This document shows positions 44,041 to 54,379 of a stretch of DNA of 64,000 nucleotides, piece after piece. The DNA is from Sambucus nigra (taxonomy: Eukaryota; Streptophyta; Magnoliopsida; Dipsacales; Adoxaceae). The stretch is from the NCBI GenBank assembly GCA_949130495.1, contig OX422207.1, positions 712,724,456 through 712,788,455 on the forward strand, read 5' to 3'. A program made the translations under genes and the position numbers. Each line of letters begins with the position of its first letter. Position 1 is the first letter of the stretch. The notes beneath the pieces were generated by a model that saw nothing but the letters and a program-made list of their open reading frames with translations, did no database searches and had not been told where the DNA came from.

Positions 44041-45402
44041 AAAAAATGTGTTCGCATGGCGCCACGAAGATATGCCTAACATAGATCCAAATTTCCTATG
44101 CCACAAGCTTAACGTTAATAAGGAGATTAAACCTGTAAAGAAGCGAAGAAGAGTTTTTATCCCGGAGAAGCACTAGGCTATACAAGAAGAAGTGGAGAAG
44201 CTTCAAAAGATTCCTTTATTGAAGATGTGAAGTACCTGGACTGGTTGACCAACATAGTTATGGTCAAGAAGAAAAATAATAAGTGGAGGATATGTGTGGA
44301 TTTCATTGATTTGAACAAAGCGTGCACAAAGGATTATTTTCTTTTTTATCACGAATTGATCAACTGGTGGATGCTACTTCGGGGCATGAGCTGCTGAGTT
44401 TTATGGATGCATATTCTGGTTATAACCAGATCAAAATAAAGCCAGAAGATAGAGAAAGTACTTCCTTTATTACTCCTCGAGGAACTTATTGTTATAAGTT
44501 ATGCCGTTTCGTCTAAAAAATACAGGTGCCACTTATTAAATACTGGTGAACAAAGTATTTGAGGAGCAGATAGGCAAGAACATGGAGGTGTATGTTGATG
44601 ATATGCTGACGAAGAGCAAAAAAGATATTGATCATATTGCCAACCTTAGCCAGACGTTTGATCAGTTGGGGAAGCACCAGATGAAGTTAAACCTGACCAA
44701 ATGCATCTTCGGAGTTTAGGAGGGAATGTTCCTCGGGTATATAGTAAATTAAAGGGGCATTGAAGATAATCCAGATAAGATCAAGGCCTTGATAGAATTG
44801 CAATCCATGACCAGTAAAAAGGATGTTCAAAGGCTAACAGGGCGTGTAGCAGCACTCAACAGATTTGTGTCCCGAGCAACAGACAAATGTTTACTATTCT
44901 TTAAGGTGCTCAAAAAAACCTTTGAATGTAACGATGAATGTGAAAAATCTTTCCTAGAATTGAAGAAGCACCTGGGATTACCCCCACTACTCTCCCGACC
45001 AGTGTTGGGAGAAAACCTGTATTTGTATCTGGCTGTTTTTGAATCAGCTTTTAGCTTTACCTTGATCATAGAGGAGAATGGGGTTCAAAATCCGATTTAT
45101 TACACTAGCAAATATTTTCATGGAGCATATGTTAGATATACTAGACTGGAGAAGTTAGCACTGGCCTTAATTGAAGCTAGTAGATGGATAAAGCCATATT
45201 TTCAAGCTCATACCATAGTGGTATACATTGACATGCCATTGAGGCAAGCTTTGCATAATCCAGAGAAATATGGAAGACTGATGTATTGGGCTATGGAGTT
45301 GGGGGAATATGATCTTATATATAAACCAAGGGCTTCTTTAAAAGGCCAAGATATGGCAGATTTTATTGCAGAATTCACTTACCCAGAGGTTCCCGAGCAA
45401 TA
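44041..45402 (+). pseudogene. Tat element B reverse transcriptase and RNase H
   Basis: RT landmarks in changing frames: NVFAWRHEDMPNIDP (44046), VKKKNNKWRICVDF (about 44265), FMDAYSGYNQIKI (about 44400), catalytic YVDDMLTKSKKD (about 44591, intact) and FLGYIVN. RNase H follows in the 204-codon frame 44789-45403: LQSMTSKKDVQRLTGRVAAL, LYLYLAVFESAFSFTLI, YYTSKYFHGAYVRYTRLEKL and ALALIEASRWIKPYF. At least three frame changes and several TAA/TAG stops break it. Confidence 0.85.
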
Positions 45403-45589
45403 AGGGATTCTTGCCGAGCAATACGAAGAAGTCAACAGACCTACTGGTGAAGGAAAAGAAACTGATGAAGAAGTTACCATCGACCAACCAAAACCTTCCA
45501 GCGGGGTACATGAGATAAAAAAGAAATATGAGGAAGTAAAGGATAAAATCTTCTATCTAGGAATTCTGACAAACCAAGCATTTGATAGA

Positions 45590-45995
45590 AATATCCCATA
45601 CGAAGTCTGTATGTTGATGGGTCGTCAAGTGTAATTGGGTATGGAGAAGGAATCATCCTCAATACTCCAGATAAAATAGATATAGATTAAGCTATATGAT
45701 TCCAATTTCAAGTCTCCAATAATAAGGCAGAGTATGAAGCTATGATTGCTGGTTTAAATCTAGAATAATCACTGAATGTCGAGCAAGTTGTGGTATACAG
45801 TGATTCACAGTTAGTGGTAAATCAGGTGTTGAACTTATATGCAGCTAAAGGAGAATTGATTTCCAGATAGATAGATAAAGCTCTAAAGATAATTGCTAAT
45901 TTTCCAGCAGTTCAGATGATCAGAATTCCAAGACTGGAAAATACCCGAGCAGATGCACTTGCTCAGCTAGCCTTAGTAACCAGAACGGAGCTGCG
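45590..45995 (+). pseudogene. Second RNase H domain (aRNH) of Tat element B
   Basis: VYVDGSSSVIGYGEGIIL (about 45607), NNKAEYEAMIAGLNL (about 45720), VVYSDSQLVVNQVL (about 45790) and NTRADALAQLA (45938) supply the D-E-D-D residues of an additional RNase H located before integrase, a hallmark of Tat-clade Ty3 elements. In-frame stops stand at DID*AI*FQFQ, NLE*SLN and SR*IDKA. Confidence 0.85.
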
Positions 45996-45999
45996 AATA

Positions 46000-47255
46000 C
46001 CTATTCCTATTGAGCTACTTGCTAATAGGAGCAGTGATGAAGATCTGATGGTTAATTTTATTGTGGTGGATATGGGTCCATCTTGGATGGATCCCATAAG
46101 AGCTTATATTGAAGATGAAATTCTACCAGCCGACCTTCTTGCAGCTAAGAAGTTGAAATACAAAGATGCTAAATATGTGCTAGATAATGGTGTGTTATAC
46201 AGAAGAGGATTAACTGTTGGTCTACAATATTGTGTCCATACAGCTGAAGTAAAAGATTTGATTGAAGAAGTCCATGAAGGGTCCTATGGATCCCATGTAT
46301 CCGGGAGAACTTTGTTACGAAGAATCAACACACAGGGGTACTAGTAGCCAACTATGCGAGCAAATTGTGCAGCTTTTTCCAAGAAGTGTGATAAGTGCCA
46401 GAGGTTTTCCAGCATACGTAAGACTACACAAGCTCTCCTAACACCAATCACTTCACCCTGACCCTTTGCTATGTGGGAAATTGACTTGGTCGGGCCTTTA
46501 CCGACCACCCAAGGAAGGTTCAAGTACCTGGTTGTAGCTATTTATTACTTCACTAAATGGGTGGAAGTTAAACCTTTATCAATTTATTTGGAAGAATATC
46601 ATATGCAAGTATGGCTTGCCTTACGCCTTTATTACTGATCATGGTACATAATTTGATAACGACGAGTTTGCTGCTTATTGTGCCCAATCCAATGTCCAAA
46701 AAATCCACTATGCTCCTGGACATCCTCAAAGAAATGGAGAAATAGAGGTAACGGATATAACTTTGTTGAATGGATGAAAAAAAAGGCTAGAAAACTCTAA
46801 AGGTAACTATATAAATAAACTTCATTCTGTCTTGTGGGCTTACCGAACAACCCCTAGAATAGCTACTGGAAAAACTCCCTATATGTTAGCATTCGGTACT
46901 AACGCTGTAATTCCTGTTGAGCTAGGCTTACCTACTCACAGAGTTCTTAATTTCAATACCCCAGTCAGTGATTTAATGAGAAGGCTAGACTTAGACATAC
47001 TGGAAGAGGTACGTGAAGATGTAGCTCTAAGGAATGTAGCCTATCAACAATGGACTGCACGTTTCTATAACAAAAGGGTGAAGCCGAGCAAATTAAAATA
47101 AGATGGTTATGTTGCGAAGAAGGTGATTCAGAAGAAAAACATGGGCCTTGTCACATTACAACAGTTATCCGACCAGGCACATATCGAATTGAGACTTTGG
47201 AGGGTGAAGAATTCAAGAATCCCTAGAATGCAAAACACCTAAGGATATATTATCA
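46000..47255 (+). pseudogene. Tat element B integrase
   Basis: LDNGVLYRRGL, the H-H-C-C finger (HEGSYGSHVSGRTLLRRI to CDKCQ, 46272-46400), then the core with WEIDLVGPLP (about 46480), ITDHGT*FDNDEF (about 46625) and GHPQRNGEIEVTD (about 46720). It continues in VLWAYRTTPRIATGKTPYML and FGTNAVIPVE, and ends TYRIETLEGEEF and NAKHLRIYYQ (47245). Stops and several frame changes make it inactive. Confidence 0.85.
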
Positions 47256-47378
47256 GTGATGTAATCATGTTGTACTCTATTCATTTCAACATTAATGAGA
47301 ATATGATTTTCCCAAAATTGTTATTTTTCTTTTCGAAGTACTAGTGTTATGCACTACACTGTAGATGTGTCAATAAAA

Positions 47379-47600
47379 ACACCAATAATGTTGGTCGGCA
47401 TAAACAAAGGGACCAACAAGGTTGGTTGTCAACATAAACCACCAACAAAATATTGGTCAGTATTAACAAAAACACCAACAATTTTGGTCGGTATCAACAA
47501 AGCCACCAACAATGTTGGCCGTCAACACAAACCACCAACAAAATGTTGGTTAGTATCAACAAAGGCACCAACAATGTTGGTTGTCAACACATAAAAACCA
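47379..47600. repeat. Minisatellite of about eight hairpin-forming units
   Basis: Units of 27-34 bases are built on CACCAACAATGTTGGTCGG followed by (C/T)A(T/A)(C/A)AACAAAG. CCAACAATGTTGG is self-complementary, so each unit can form a small stem. It lies between integrase and the antisense ORF of element B. Confidence 0.85.
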
Positions 47601-48050
47601 TGCAAGGCAAAATTGTAAGTCCCAAATGCTTGGTTAATAAAGACCCGGATGAATAATTTTCATCTAAACTGGGTTAAAAGATGGACAAATGTTTCACTCA
47701 CGCCTGGGAACCAAGGTAACTAATGCAATTACCTAAAAATTTAGGTACATTAGTAAAACCATGGTGATGCATTGGTAATTGGTACGATACCTAGGATAAT
47801 CCTAAGGGTATCAATAGAACTGGTGAAAAACTACAGACTGATAAATCGTCGATCCAAAATAAGAAGTTGACAAACCGTCGATCCATTCATATACACGATT
47901 GACTAAAAATTGATCTATTCATAGTCAACGATTGACAAAATAAGCTGATCAAAACTTTTCATTAATTCAATTAAATGATTACATATTGTTTCTTGATACT
48001 AAACATGCAGAAAAAAAAATACAAAGCGTTATTTCTATAAGGCATTTCCC
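47601..48050. other. Non-coding spacer of Tat element B
   Basis: No frame or motif is recognised apart from repeated ATCCATTCATA/ATTGAC words at 47880-47950. Confidence 0.5.
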
Positions 48051-49250
48051 TTAAGCCTTAGATACATGATCAATGCCAACTGGAGGATCATCCAAAGTGT
48101 AAGGAGAGCTAATGAAGTTAAAATCTTGAAGCATCCTGGTATTTCTGCTACTAGGATGATCAAGTAGGTGAGGAGTTCAGACGATCTCTAGTTCATCATG
48201 TAGCTCGTAATCTCCTAAGCACTTTGAAATCAAGCATTGAGGAATACGATGAACATGAGTCCAGTTGACATCTAATTGGAAAGGAGGATTGTCAAGCTCA
48301 AGAAAACCTGGGTCATACCAATCCCACAGTGAACTATTCTGATCTACCTTCATCACTGTCAAAGCGTTTGTCTAACCCCATTTATAAACCTTATTCTTAG
48401 CTTGTTGAAGCCTATCATCAAGATGCCCCAGAGCTTCATTATACCCGTCCATCTATACTTCCCTAGGATGCTTATGGAATTGAAAGGGTAATTTATCAAA
48501 CTGAGAATGCAACTTCTTCATCACTCCATACTTAGCTTGTAATTGGGAAGATTGAGTGGATAGTTGCTCAGATAAAGTCTGCAACTTTTGGGACATCTCA
48601 GCAATAGCTCGGTCTTTAGCTTTTAAGTGCGTAGCTTGATTGATAAGGGCCTGTTGGGTCCTAACTTCCTATGTGGTACCTCGGCCAGGCTTATTTCTTA
48701 CTCGGGAAGAGGATGCAGGATTAATCTTTTTTAAGGCTTACAACTCCTCCCTTAATGTTGCATTTTTAGCTTCTAAAAAGGAGTACCCCTCATTGGTAGT
48801 AGCGACAACGGTTTTAGGAGTAGACTTCAAAAGGTTCAATTCATCCCTTAAATTATTATCCTCCTCCTCCTGGAGTTTGGAAACAGTTCTAGTTTCTTCA
48901 ACTTCAAGCTTAAGCAAAGCTTCCTTTTTATTATAAGCAAAAACAAAGTTATCAAATCCCCGACCTACACTTAAGCTTCGATATTTCTGCTCGTAGCTTT
49001 GGTGCAATAGGGCAGTGGATTCTTTATGATGTTCTTGAAGTTCTTATATCATCTCACAATAGGCAACACTATTTTCTACCATCCTATCAAGTAAGTACTT
49101 CAAAAATTTGTAGGCTTCCTTAACCTACTCTGATGCATCATCACCGAGCAACTTAATAATTTCTTCCTCGAATAAGTCTGTATGACAAGCTTTAAAAAAG
49201 GCATTGCACTTCCTCAGTAGCTCGGTATCACTGGAAGATAGTTGTTCCAT
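48051..49250 (-). pseudogene. Antisense ORF of Tat element B (coiled-coil protein)
   Basis: Minus strand from ATG 49250 (EQLSSSDTELLRKCNAFFKA) to TAA at 48053-48051 is one frame of 400 codons interrupted by seven stops at TAG 49127, TAA 49046, TAA 48740, TAG 48671, TAG 48455, TAG 48374 and TGA 48179, with no frameshift. The middle (YNKKEALLKLEVEETRTVSK, LQEEEDNNLRDELNLL, AIAEMSQKLQTLSEQLS) is strongly coiled-coil. The end reads SSLWDWYDPGFLELDNPPFQ. Antisense ORFs between pol and 3' LTR are known in Tat-clade elements. The sequence just before the ATG ends in TTTATAG, so this may be a 3' exon after an intron. A related copy lies at 54380-57150. Confidence 0.7.
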
Positions 49251-49269
49251 CTTTGCTATAAACTAGCAA

Positions 49270-49925
49270 GAAAAAATGACCACCAATCAATAACAAGAAC
49301 GAAAAATAGGCATAATCAACAAGAGACTAGAAGGAACAAAAGGTTTCTTTTTATTGATAACGAAGAGTTCAAGTATAATAAAAGTAAAGAAAAAGAAACA
49401 AAAAAGAAAAAGGGAAAATGCCGAACAACTTTACACCTTCTCCCTATCATTCTCAACCTTCTTATCTTGCTCGAAAGAAGGGGCTACAGAGTGGAGTTTC
49501 ACGGTTGGAGGAAGAGAAGACTCAGTAATTTTAGGTTGGTCGATAATAGAGTCAACCACTAGAGAAGACTCTCCATAACCAACTTCATCTTAAATATCAT
49601 CCTCAATGACATGAGGAGGACCATGACTATATCTCTGAAAAAGTTCAGAGCCTTCAACAATGTTTAACTCCTGGAGAGCAGTAACCCAACCATCTCTGAA
49701 ATATTTTTATTTTGCATACTCAATCTGAGCAGAGGCAGCAAAAATAGAAATAGGACATGAGTTTGCCGTCATTCACGGAGCATCCAACTTTAACAAAATC
49801 CAAGGGAATATTATCCGAATGGAACTCAATGAAGTTAAAACCGTAATGGAATATTTTCAAGTTGATCCAGCGAAAAGCTAGGCTGGCAAGCGCTTGAGAC
49901 CAGAGGATGTTGAATACAACAAGCA
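49270..49925 (-). pseudogene. Upstream part of the Tat antisense gene, degraded
   Basis: The minus strand holds LASLAFRWINLKIFHYGFNF, IEFHSDNIPLDF and FQRWLGYCSPGVKH, which look like the N-terminal part of the Tat antisense protein (the family often catalogued as putative gypsy-type transposon proteins). It is broken by stops and ends where + strand pol of element C begins. Assignment is tentative. Confidence 0.4.
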
Positions 49926-49929
49926 CACT

Positions 49930-50930
49930 ATTTTCACAAAGGAGGATTCAGTTTGGGTCTGAATCCCACACGACGATGTGCTAGTAATCACTCTCAGAAT
50001 TTTGACTTGGGACGTGGACAAGCTACTAGTGGACCAGGGGAGATCTTCATAGGTGATGTACCTAGATATCTTCCACAAACTAAAGCTTAAGATATAAGAC
50101 CTCAAGGAGGCAATTATTCCTCTGATGGGCTTCGTTGAGAAGATGACGATGCCATTAGGAAAGGTGGTCCTGTCAGTAAGGACAAGAAATATTTCAAAAC
50201 TCATATAATTTCTAGTGGTAGACATTAAGTCACCTTACCATGCCATTTTGGGCAGAGGATGGATTCATGCTATAAGGGCTATCTCTTTTACTTACCACTT
50301 AAAGCTCAAGTGCATCACTGACAGGGGGATAATGGAGATCAGAGGTGACCAAGCAGCTGCTCATAAGTGATTTATCACTGCCATTAGGCCCAATTAGGAT
50401 AGGAAAAAGGAGAAAGAAGTAGTTCCGGAGGCAACCCAGGATGAGGCCACTCCATCCAAATAGTAACTACATCTTATCCGATAACAGGTGAAAGAAATTA
50501 GGATCTACCCTACTACTAGGGCCGTCGAAGACCTAGAAGAGGTCACTTTTGACAAAGCTAAGCCAGAGAGAAAGTTTCTAATCGGGACAAGCATGACTGA
50601 CCTCGAAAGGAAGGAGTTGATTGACTTCTTGAAATAGATCTTGGATGTTTTATCATGGGAACCATACGATATGACTGGGATTGACCCTGCAGTTGCCTGC
50701 CATCAACTCCATGTGGATCCAACATTTAAGCCGATTATAAATAAGTCTTTCTAAACCGCCTCAAAAAATTCAAAGGTAGTGGAAAAGGAAGTAGGGAAAC
50801 TTATGGAGGCAAGGTCCATCAAAGAAGTTCAATTCTTAAAATGTCTCTAAAATTTGACCATGGTCCGAAAGAGTAATGGGGGCTGGAGAGTCTTCATAGA
50901 TTTCACCGATCTCAGCAGGGCCTGTCCTAA
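49930..50930 (+). pseudogene. Tat element C protease and linker
   Basis: One frame from about 49930: FTKEDSVWV*IPHDDVLVIT, the protease site LVDQGRSS, PYHAILGRGWIHAIRAISF, TYHLKLKCITDRGIMEIRGD, then FDKAKPERKFLIGTSM and DLERKELIDFLK. Stops: TGA 49960, TAG 50050, TAA 50095, TGA 50368, TAG 50395, TAG 50461, TAA 50464, TAA 50482, TAG 50635, TAA 50752, TAA 50848; the frame itself is kept. No gag precedes it, so the element is 5'-truncated or fused to element B. Confidence 0.8.
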
Positions 50931-52050
50931 GGACAGTTTCCCCTACAAAAGATAGACTAGCTAGTTGATGCCACAACAACTCATGAGAGAATGAGTTTTC
51001 TAGATGCTTATTTGGGGTATCATCAGATTCCTCTATTCATCCCTGACAAGATAAGACTTCGTTCATAATGCCAGTTGGCCTGTATTGCTACAAGGTCATG
51101 TTGTTTGGCCTCAGGCATACACGAGGCACATATCAGAGGTTAGTCACCAAGATGTTCCAACACCAAATGGAGGAAACCATGGAGGTGTACATTAAAGACA
51201 TGCTCGTCAAGAGTAGGAATAAGAGAGACCATCTCCAAGATTTGGCTAATACCTTTGAAATTCTCAAGCGCTACCGAATGAAACTTAACTCTAGTAAGTG
51301 TTCATTTAGGGTCTATTCAGGTAAATTTTTGGGTTATCTAGTGAGTAAGAGGGATATTGATTCTAATCCAGATCAAATAGAAGTAATCAATAGGGTCTAG
51401 CTGCCAAAGACATTATGTGAGGTCCAGAAGCTCATCAAAATGCTCGCAGTAGTCAACCACTTCATCTCGAAGTCGTCTGAATGTTATCGACCATTTTTCC
51501 AGTTGGTTAAAAAGGAAAAGGGCCTAACTTGGGATGGGGAGTGATCTAAGGCCCTGGAGAAGATCAAATCCTACCTCAGTAAACCTTCGTTGTTGGTGAT
51601 CCCCGATCAAGGTTATCGTCTTTACCTTTATCTCATGGTATCAAGACACATAGTTAGCTCAACCTTAGTTTGTGAGAGATAAGCAAAGCACTACCCTATT
51701 TATTAAGTTAGCAAGACTCTCTTAGATATCGAGCAGCACTACCTGCCTGTGAGAAACTATTTTATGCATTAATGATCAATTTATGCAAGCTAAATCACTA
51801 TTTTAAAGGCCATTCCATCAATTTGACCACTTCCTTCCCCCTTAAGGTTGTCCTTCGCAAGGCCGACCTCTCTGGACGAATGTCATAGTGGTCGGTAGAG
51901 CTTGGGAGGTTCGATATTCATTTCTAACTAAGGAAAACAGTCAAAGGGGAGGTTTTGGCCAACTTTATTGTAGAGTTTACTAGAGAATGCCCCACTGACC
52001 AATAAATGACCGATCAAGCAAAGTTGCATGAACAGGCTTGAGGCCAGAGA
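50931..52050 (+). pseudogene. Tat element C reverse transcriptase and RNase H
   Basis: WRVFIDFTDLSRACPKDSFP (about 50888-50945), then a 110-codon open part (51068-51400): GLYCYKVMLFGLRHTRGTYQ, METMEVYIKDMLVKSRNKRD-type catalytic box and GKFLGYLVSKRDIDSNPDQI. The normal Y-x-DD is YIKD (AAA at 51194), so the enzyme would be dead even without the stops. RNase H remains follow (FFQLVKKEKGLTWDGE, EKIKSYLSKPSLLVIPDQGY). Confidence 0.82.
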
Positions 52051-53750
52051 TGGATACTGCATGTTGATGGTGACTTCAACTCAAATGGGGCAAGCGTAGG
52101 AATTATCCTCGTGACTCCAGAGAATTCCATCATCGAGCGAGGGATCAGACTAGGATTCAATGCATAATGAGGCTGAGTATGAGGTGCTCATTGTCAGACT
52201 TCTAAAAGTGTGTTTGCTCAGGGCAAGAAGGATCAGCATTTATTACGAATCCAAATTTGTGTCCAATCAATTTGGTGGAGATTACAATACAAAATATGAC
52301 AAGATGGCATCCTACCTCCCAGTCGCACGTGAGCTAATTACAAAATTCGAGGAAGTTCATGTTCAGCAGTTCCCCTCGGGGGCATTACGATCATGCTGAT
52401 GCTCTAGCAGCATTAAGCTCAGTAATGGACTCAGATCTCAGAAGAACCATTGAAGTGGAGTTCCTCACCAATCCTTGTATTGACAAGATAACAGACCCTG
52501 ATCATGTCCTCTCTATCAACAGAGGTCCCAGTTGGATGGACAACATCATAGTGTACTTCCAAAACAAAATGTTGCTAATCGAAAAAAGATTAGGCCATCA
52601 GGTCAGAGTGAAAGTCACACGTTTTTACTTGGATAATGGGGGCAAGATGTATAGGAGATCCTTCACAGGCCCATACCTCCAATGTGTACACCTGAACGAC
52701 GTCGAGAAAGTTATCTCAAAACTTCATGATGGGATATGTGGAAGCCATACAGGAGGAAGATCCCTGGCATTCCGAACAATCAAAGAGGGCTACTGGTGGC
52801 CGTACATGTAGAGAGATGCAAGTGTTTATGTTTGAAAGTGCAAAAGGTGCCAGAAATTCTCCCTGGTCCATCAACTATCCAATAACCTGAATCTATTGAC
52901 CATCCCATGGCCTTTTGCATAATAGGTATTAAATAATATGAGCTACCAAACCTAGGAATCACAAGTACCTATTGGTCAATATAGACAATTTCACCAAGTG
53001 GGTAGAGACAGAACCACTTACCGGCATTATATACGCTAATATGATAAGGTTCGTCTGAAAGAACATCATAACGCGCTTTGGGGTACTAAGGACCATCATA
53101 ACTGGTAACGGCACATAGTTTGAGAGTGAACCTTTTCAGGATTTTTGCAACGAGAATAAAGTCAAACACCACTTCAATTTGGTATCATATGCCTAGAGAA
53201 ATGATCAAGAAGAGGCCTCCAATAAAACGATTATCAATGGCCTTAAGAAAAGGTTGGAAAGAGCAAAGGGCACCTAGCTGGAAGATCTCCCCCATGTTCT
53301 TTGGGCATATCGTACCATGCCCAGAAGACTAACTGGATAGACACTCTTCGCGCTCATATATGGAATAGAAGCTATCATACTACTTTAAGTATTCCTCTCG
53401 ACCATGCGAATGAGGTTGATCGACTTAGAACTAAATAATGTCGCCCTTCACACTGAGCTTAACCTGGCCGGTGAGCTAAGAGATCAAGCCGTGACCAAGC
53501 TTTCCTCATACCAGTAGTAGTTGGTAAGGCAATACAACAAGGGTCTCAATCTGCGGAGGTTCCAAGTAGGAGATTACGTTATCAGAAAAGTCCTCGACAG
53601 AGCCATAAGGCTGTCTGATGGAAAGTCGGGGCCCAACTAGGAAGGAACATTTAAAGTGATCCAGGACGACCTACAAGGAATCTACCACATAGAAACAATG
53701 GAGGGATGAAGATACCTTGAGCATGGAATGTGTCCAACCTTAAGAAGTTC
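52050..53750 (+). pseudogene. Tat element C second RNase H and integrase
   Basis: aRNH: LHVDGDFNSNGASVGIILVT (about 52058), HNEAEYEVLI (52163), then HADALAALSSV (about 52381). Integrase: YLDNGGKMYRRS, H-H-C-C finger (HDGICGSHTGGRS to CKRCQ), and an eroded core. The end WNVSNLKKFQF (about 53728-53750) is the usual Tat pol C-terminus. The 150-codon stretch 52359-52811 is open; downstream the core is full of stops. Confidence 0.8.
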
Positions 53751-54370
53751 CAATTTTTGTCTTCTTTTTACTTTTCAATGCTTAGTTTATGCAATTTTTT
53801 TCAAAAGTTATCTCTCTCGCAAGTTATGATTTCTATCATGAATAAAGGCCATTATTTCCATCTCCCAAGGCTCTTAAGTTATTTGATTACTTTACATTGT
53901 TTCCTAAATAACAGGCTCATAGTTAACTCCTAGTCTGCGAAAGAGTATTGATCAGGCTTTAACTTTATTATTATTGCAGTTTTGCTAAATACAATTAAAA
54001 CTAAAGCCCTTTGATCCTTGTTATAATCAACATATGTGACTTTATGACTTGCCTAGGGAAGACAAAAGCCCTACGGGGAATCCTAGGTAATAAACCAACC
54101 TGTCTTGTTCAATTAAAATCCTTAACGGACGATTGCCCATAGACTAGGTGCATTTTTGTCATTGTCTTTTCTAGGCCTAAGGGAGAGTGACGACACGACC
54201 TAGAAGGTAAGAAAGAAAGTACAACACATGCAAGGCATAATGAACTAGAAAAATTCATAAATAAATTGCATTAAATTGGTTCATTCGGCATAGCCCAATT
54301 ATAAAGAATATCAATTACATGATAATTACAAAAAGTATAAAAAATTTACAATAGTTTATGGTCGACAAAC
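53751..54370. other. Spacer between pol and antisense ORF of element C
   Basis: AT-rich non-coding DNA. No motif recognised. Confidence 0.5.
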
Positions 54371-54379
54371 CAAAAATTA

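Noticed and set aside
41491..50848. A non-standard genetic code with UAA/UAG read as Gln in the Tat elements
   Set aside because: The host gene here uses normal stops, CAA/CAG are still common in the same frames, and C-to-T decay of methylated transposons explains the pattern more simply.
53001..53332. Small frame in the integrase area of element C
   Set aside because: It is out of frame with the readable integrase fragments and is a by-product of their stops.
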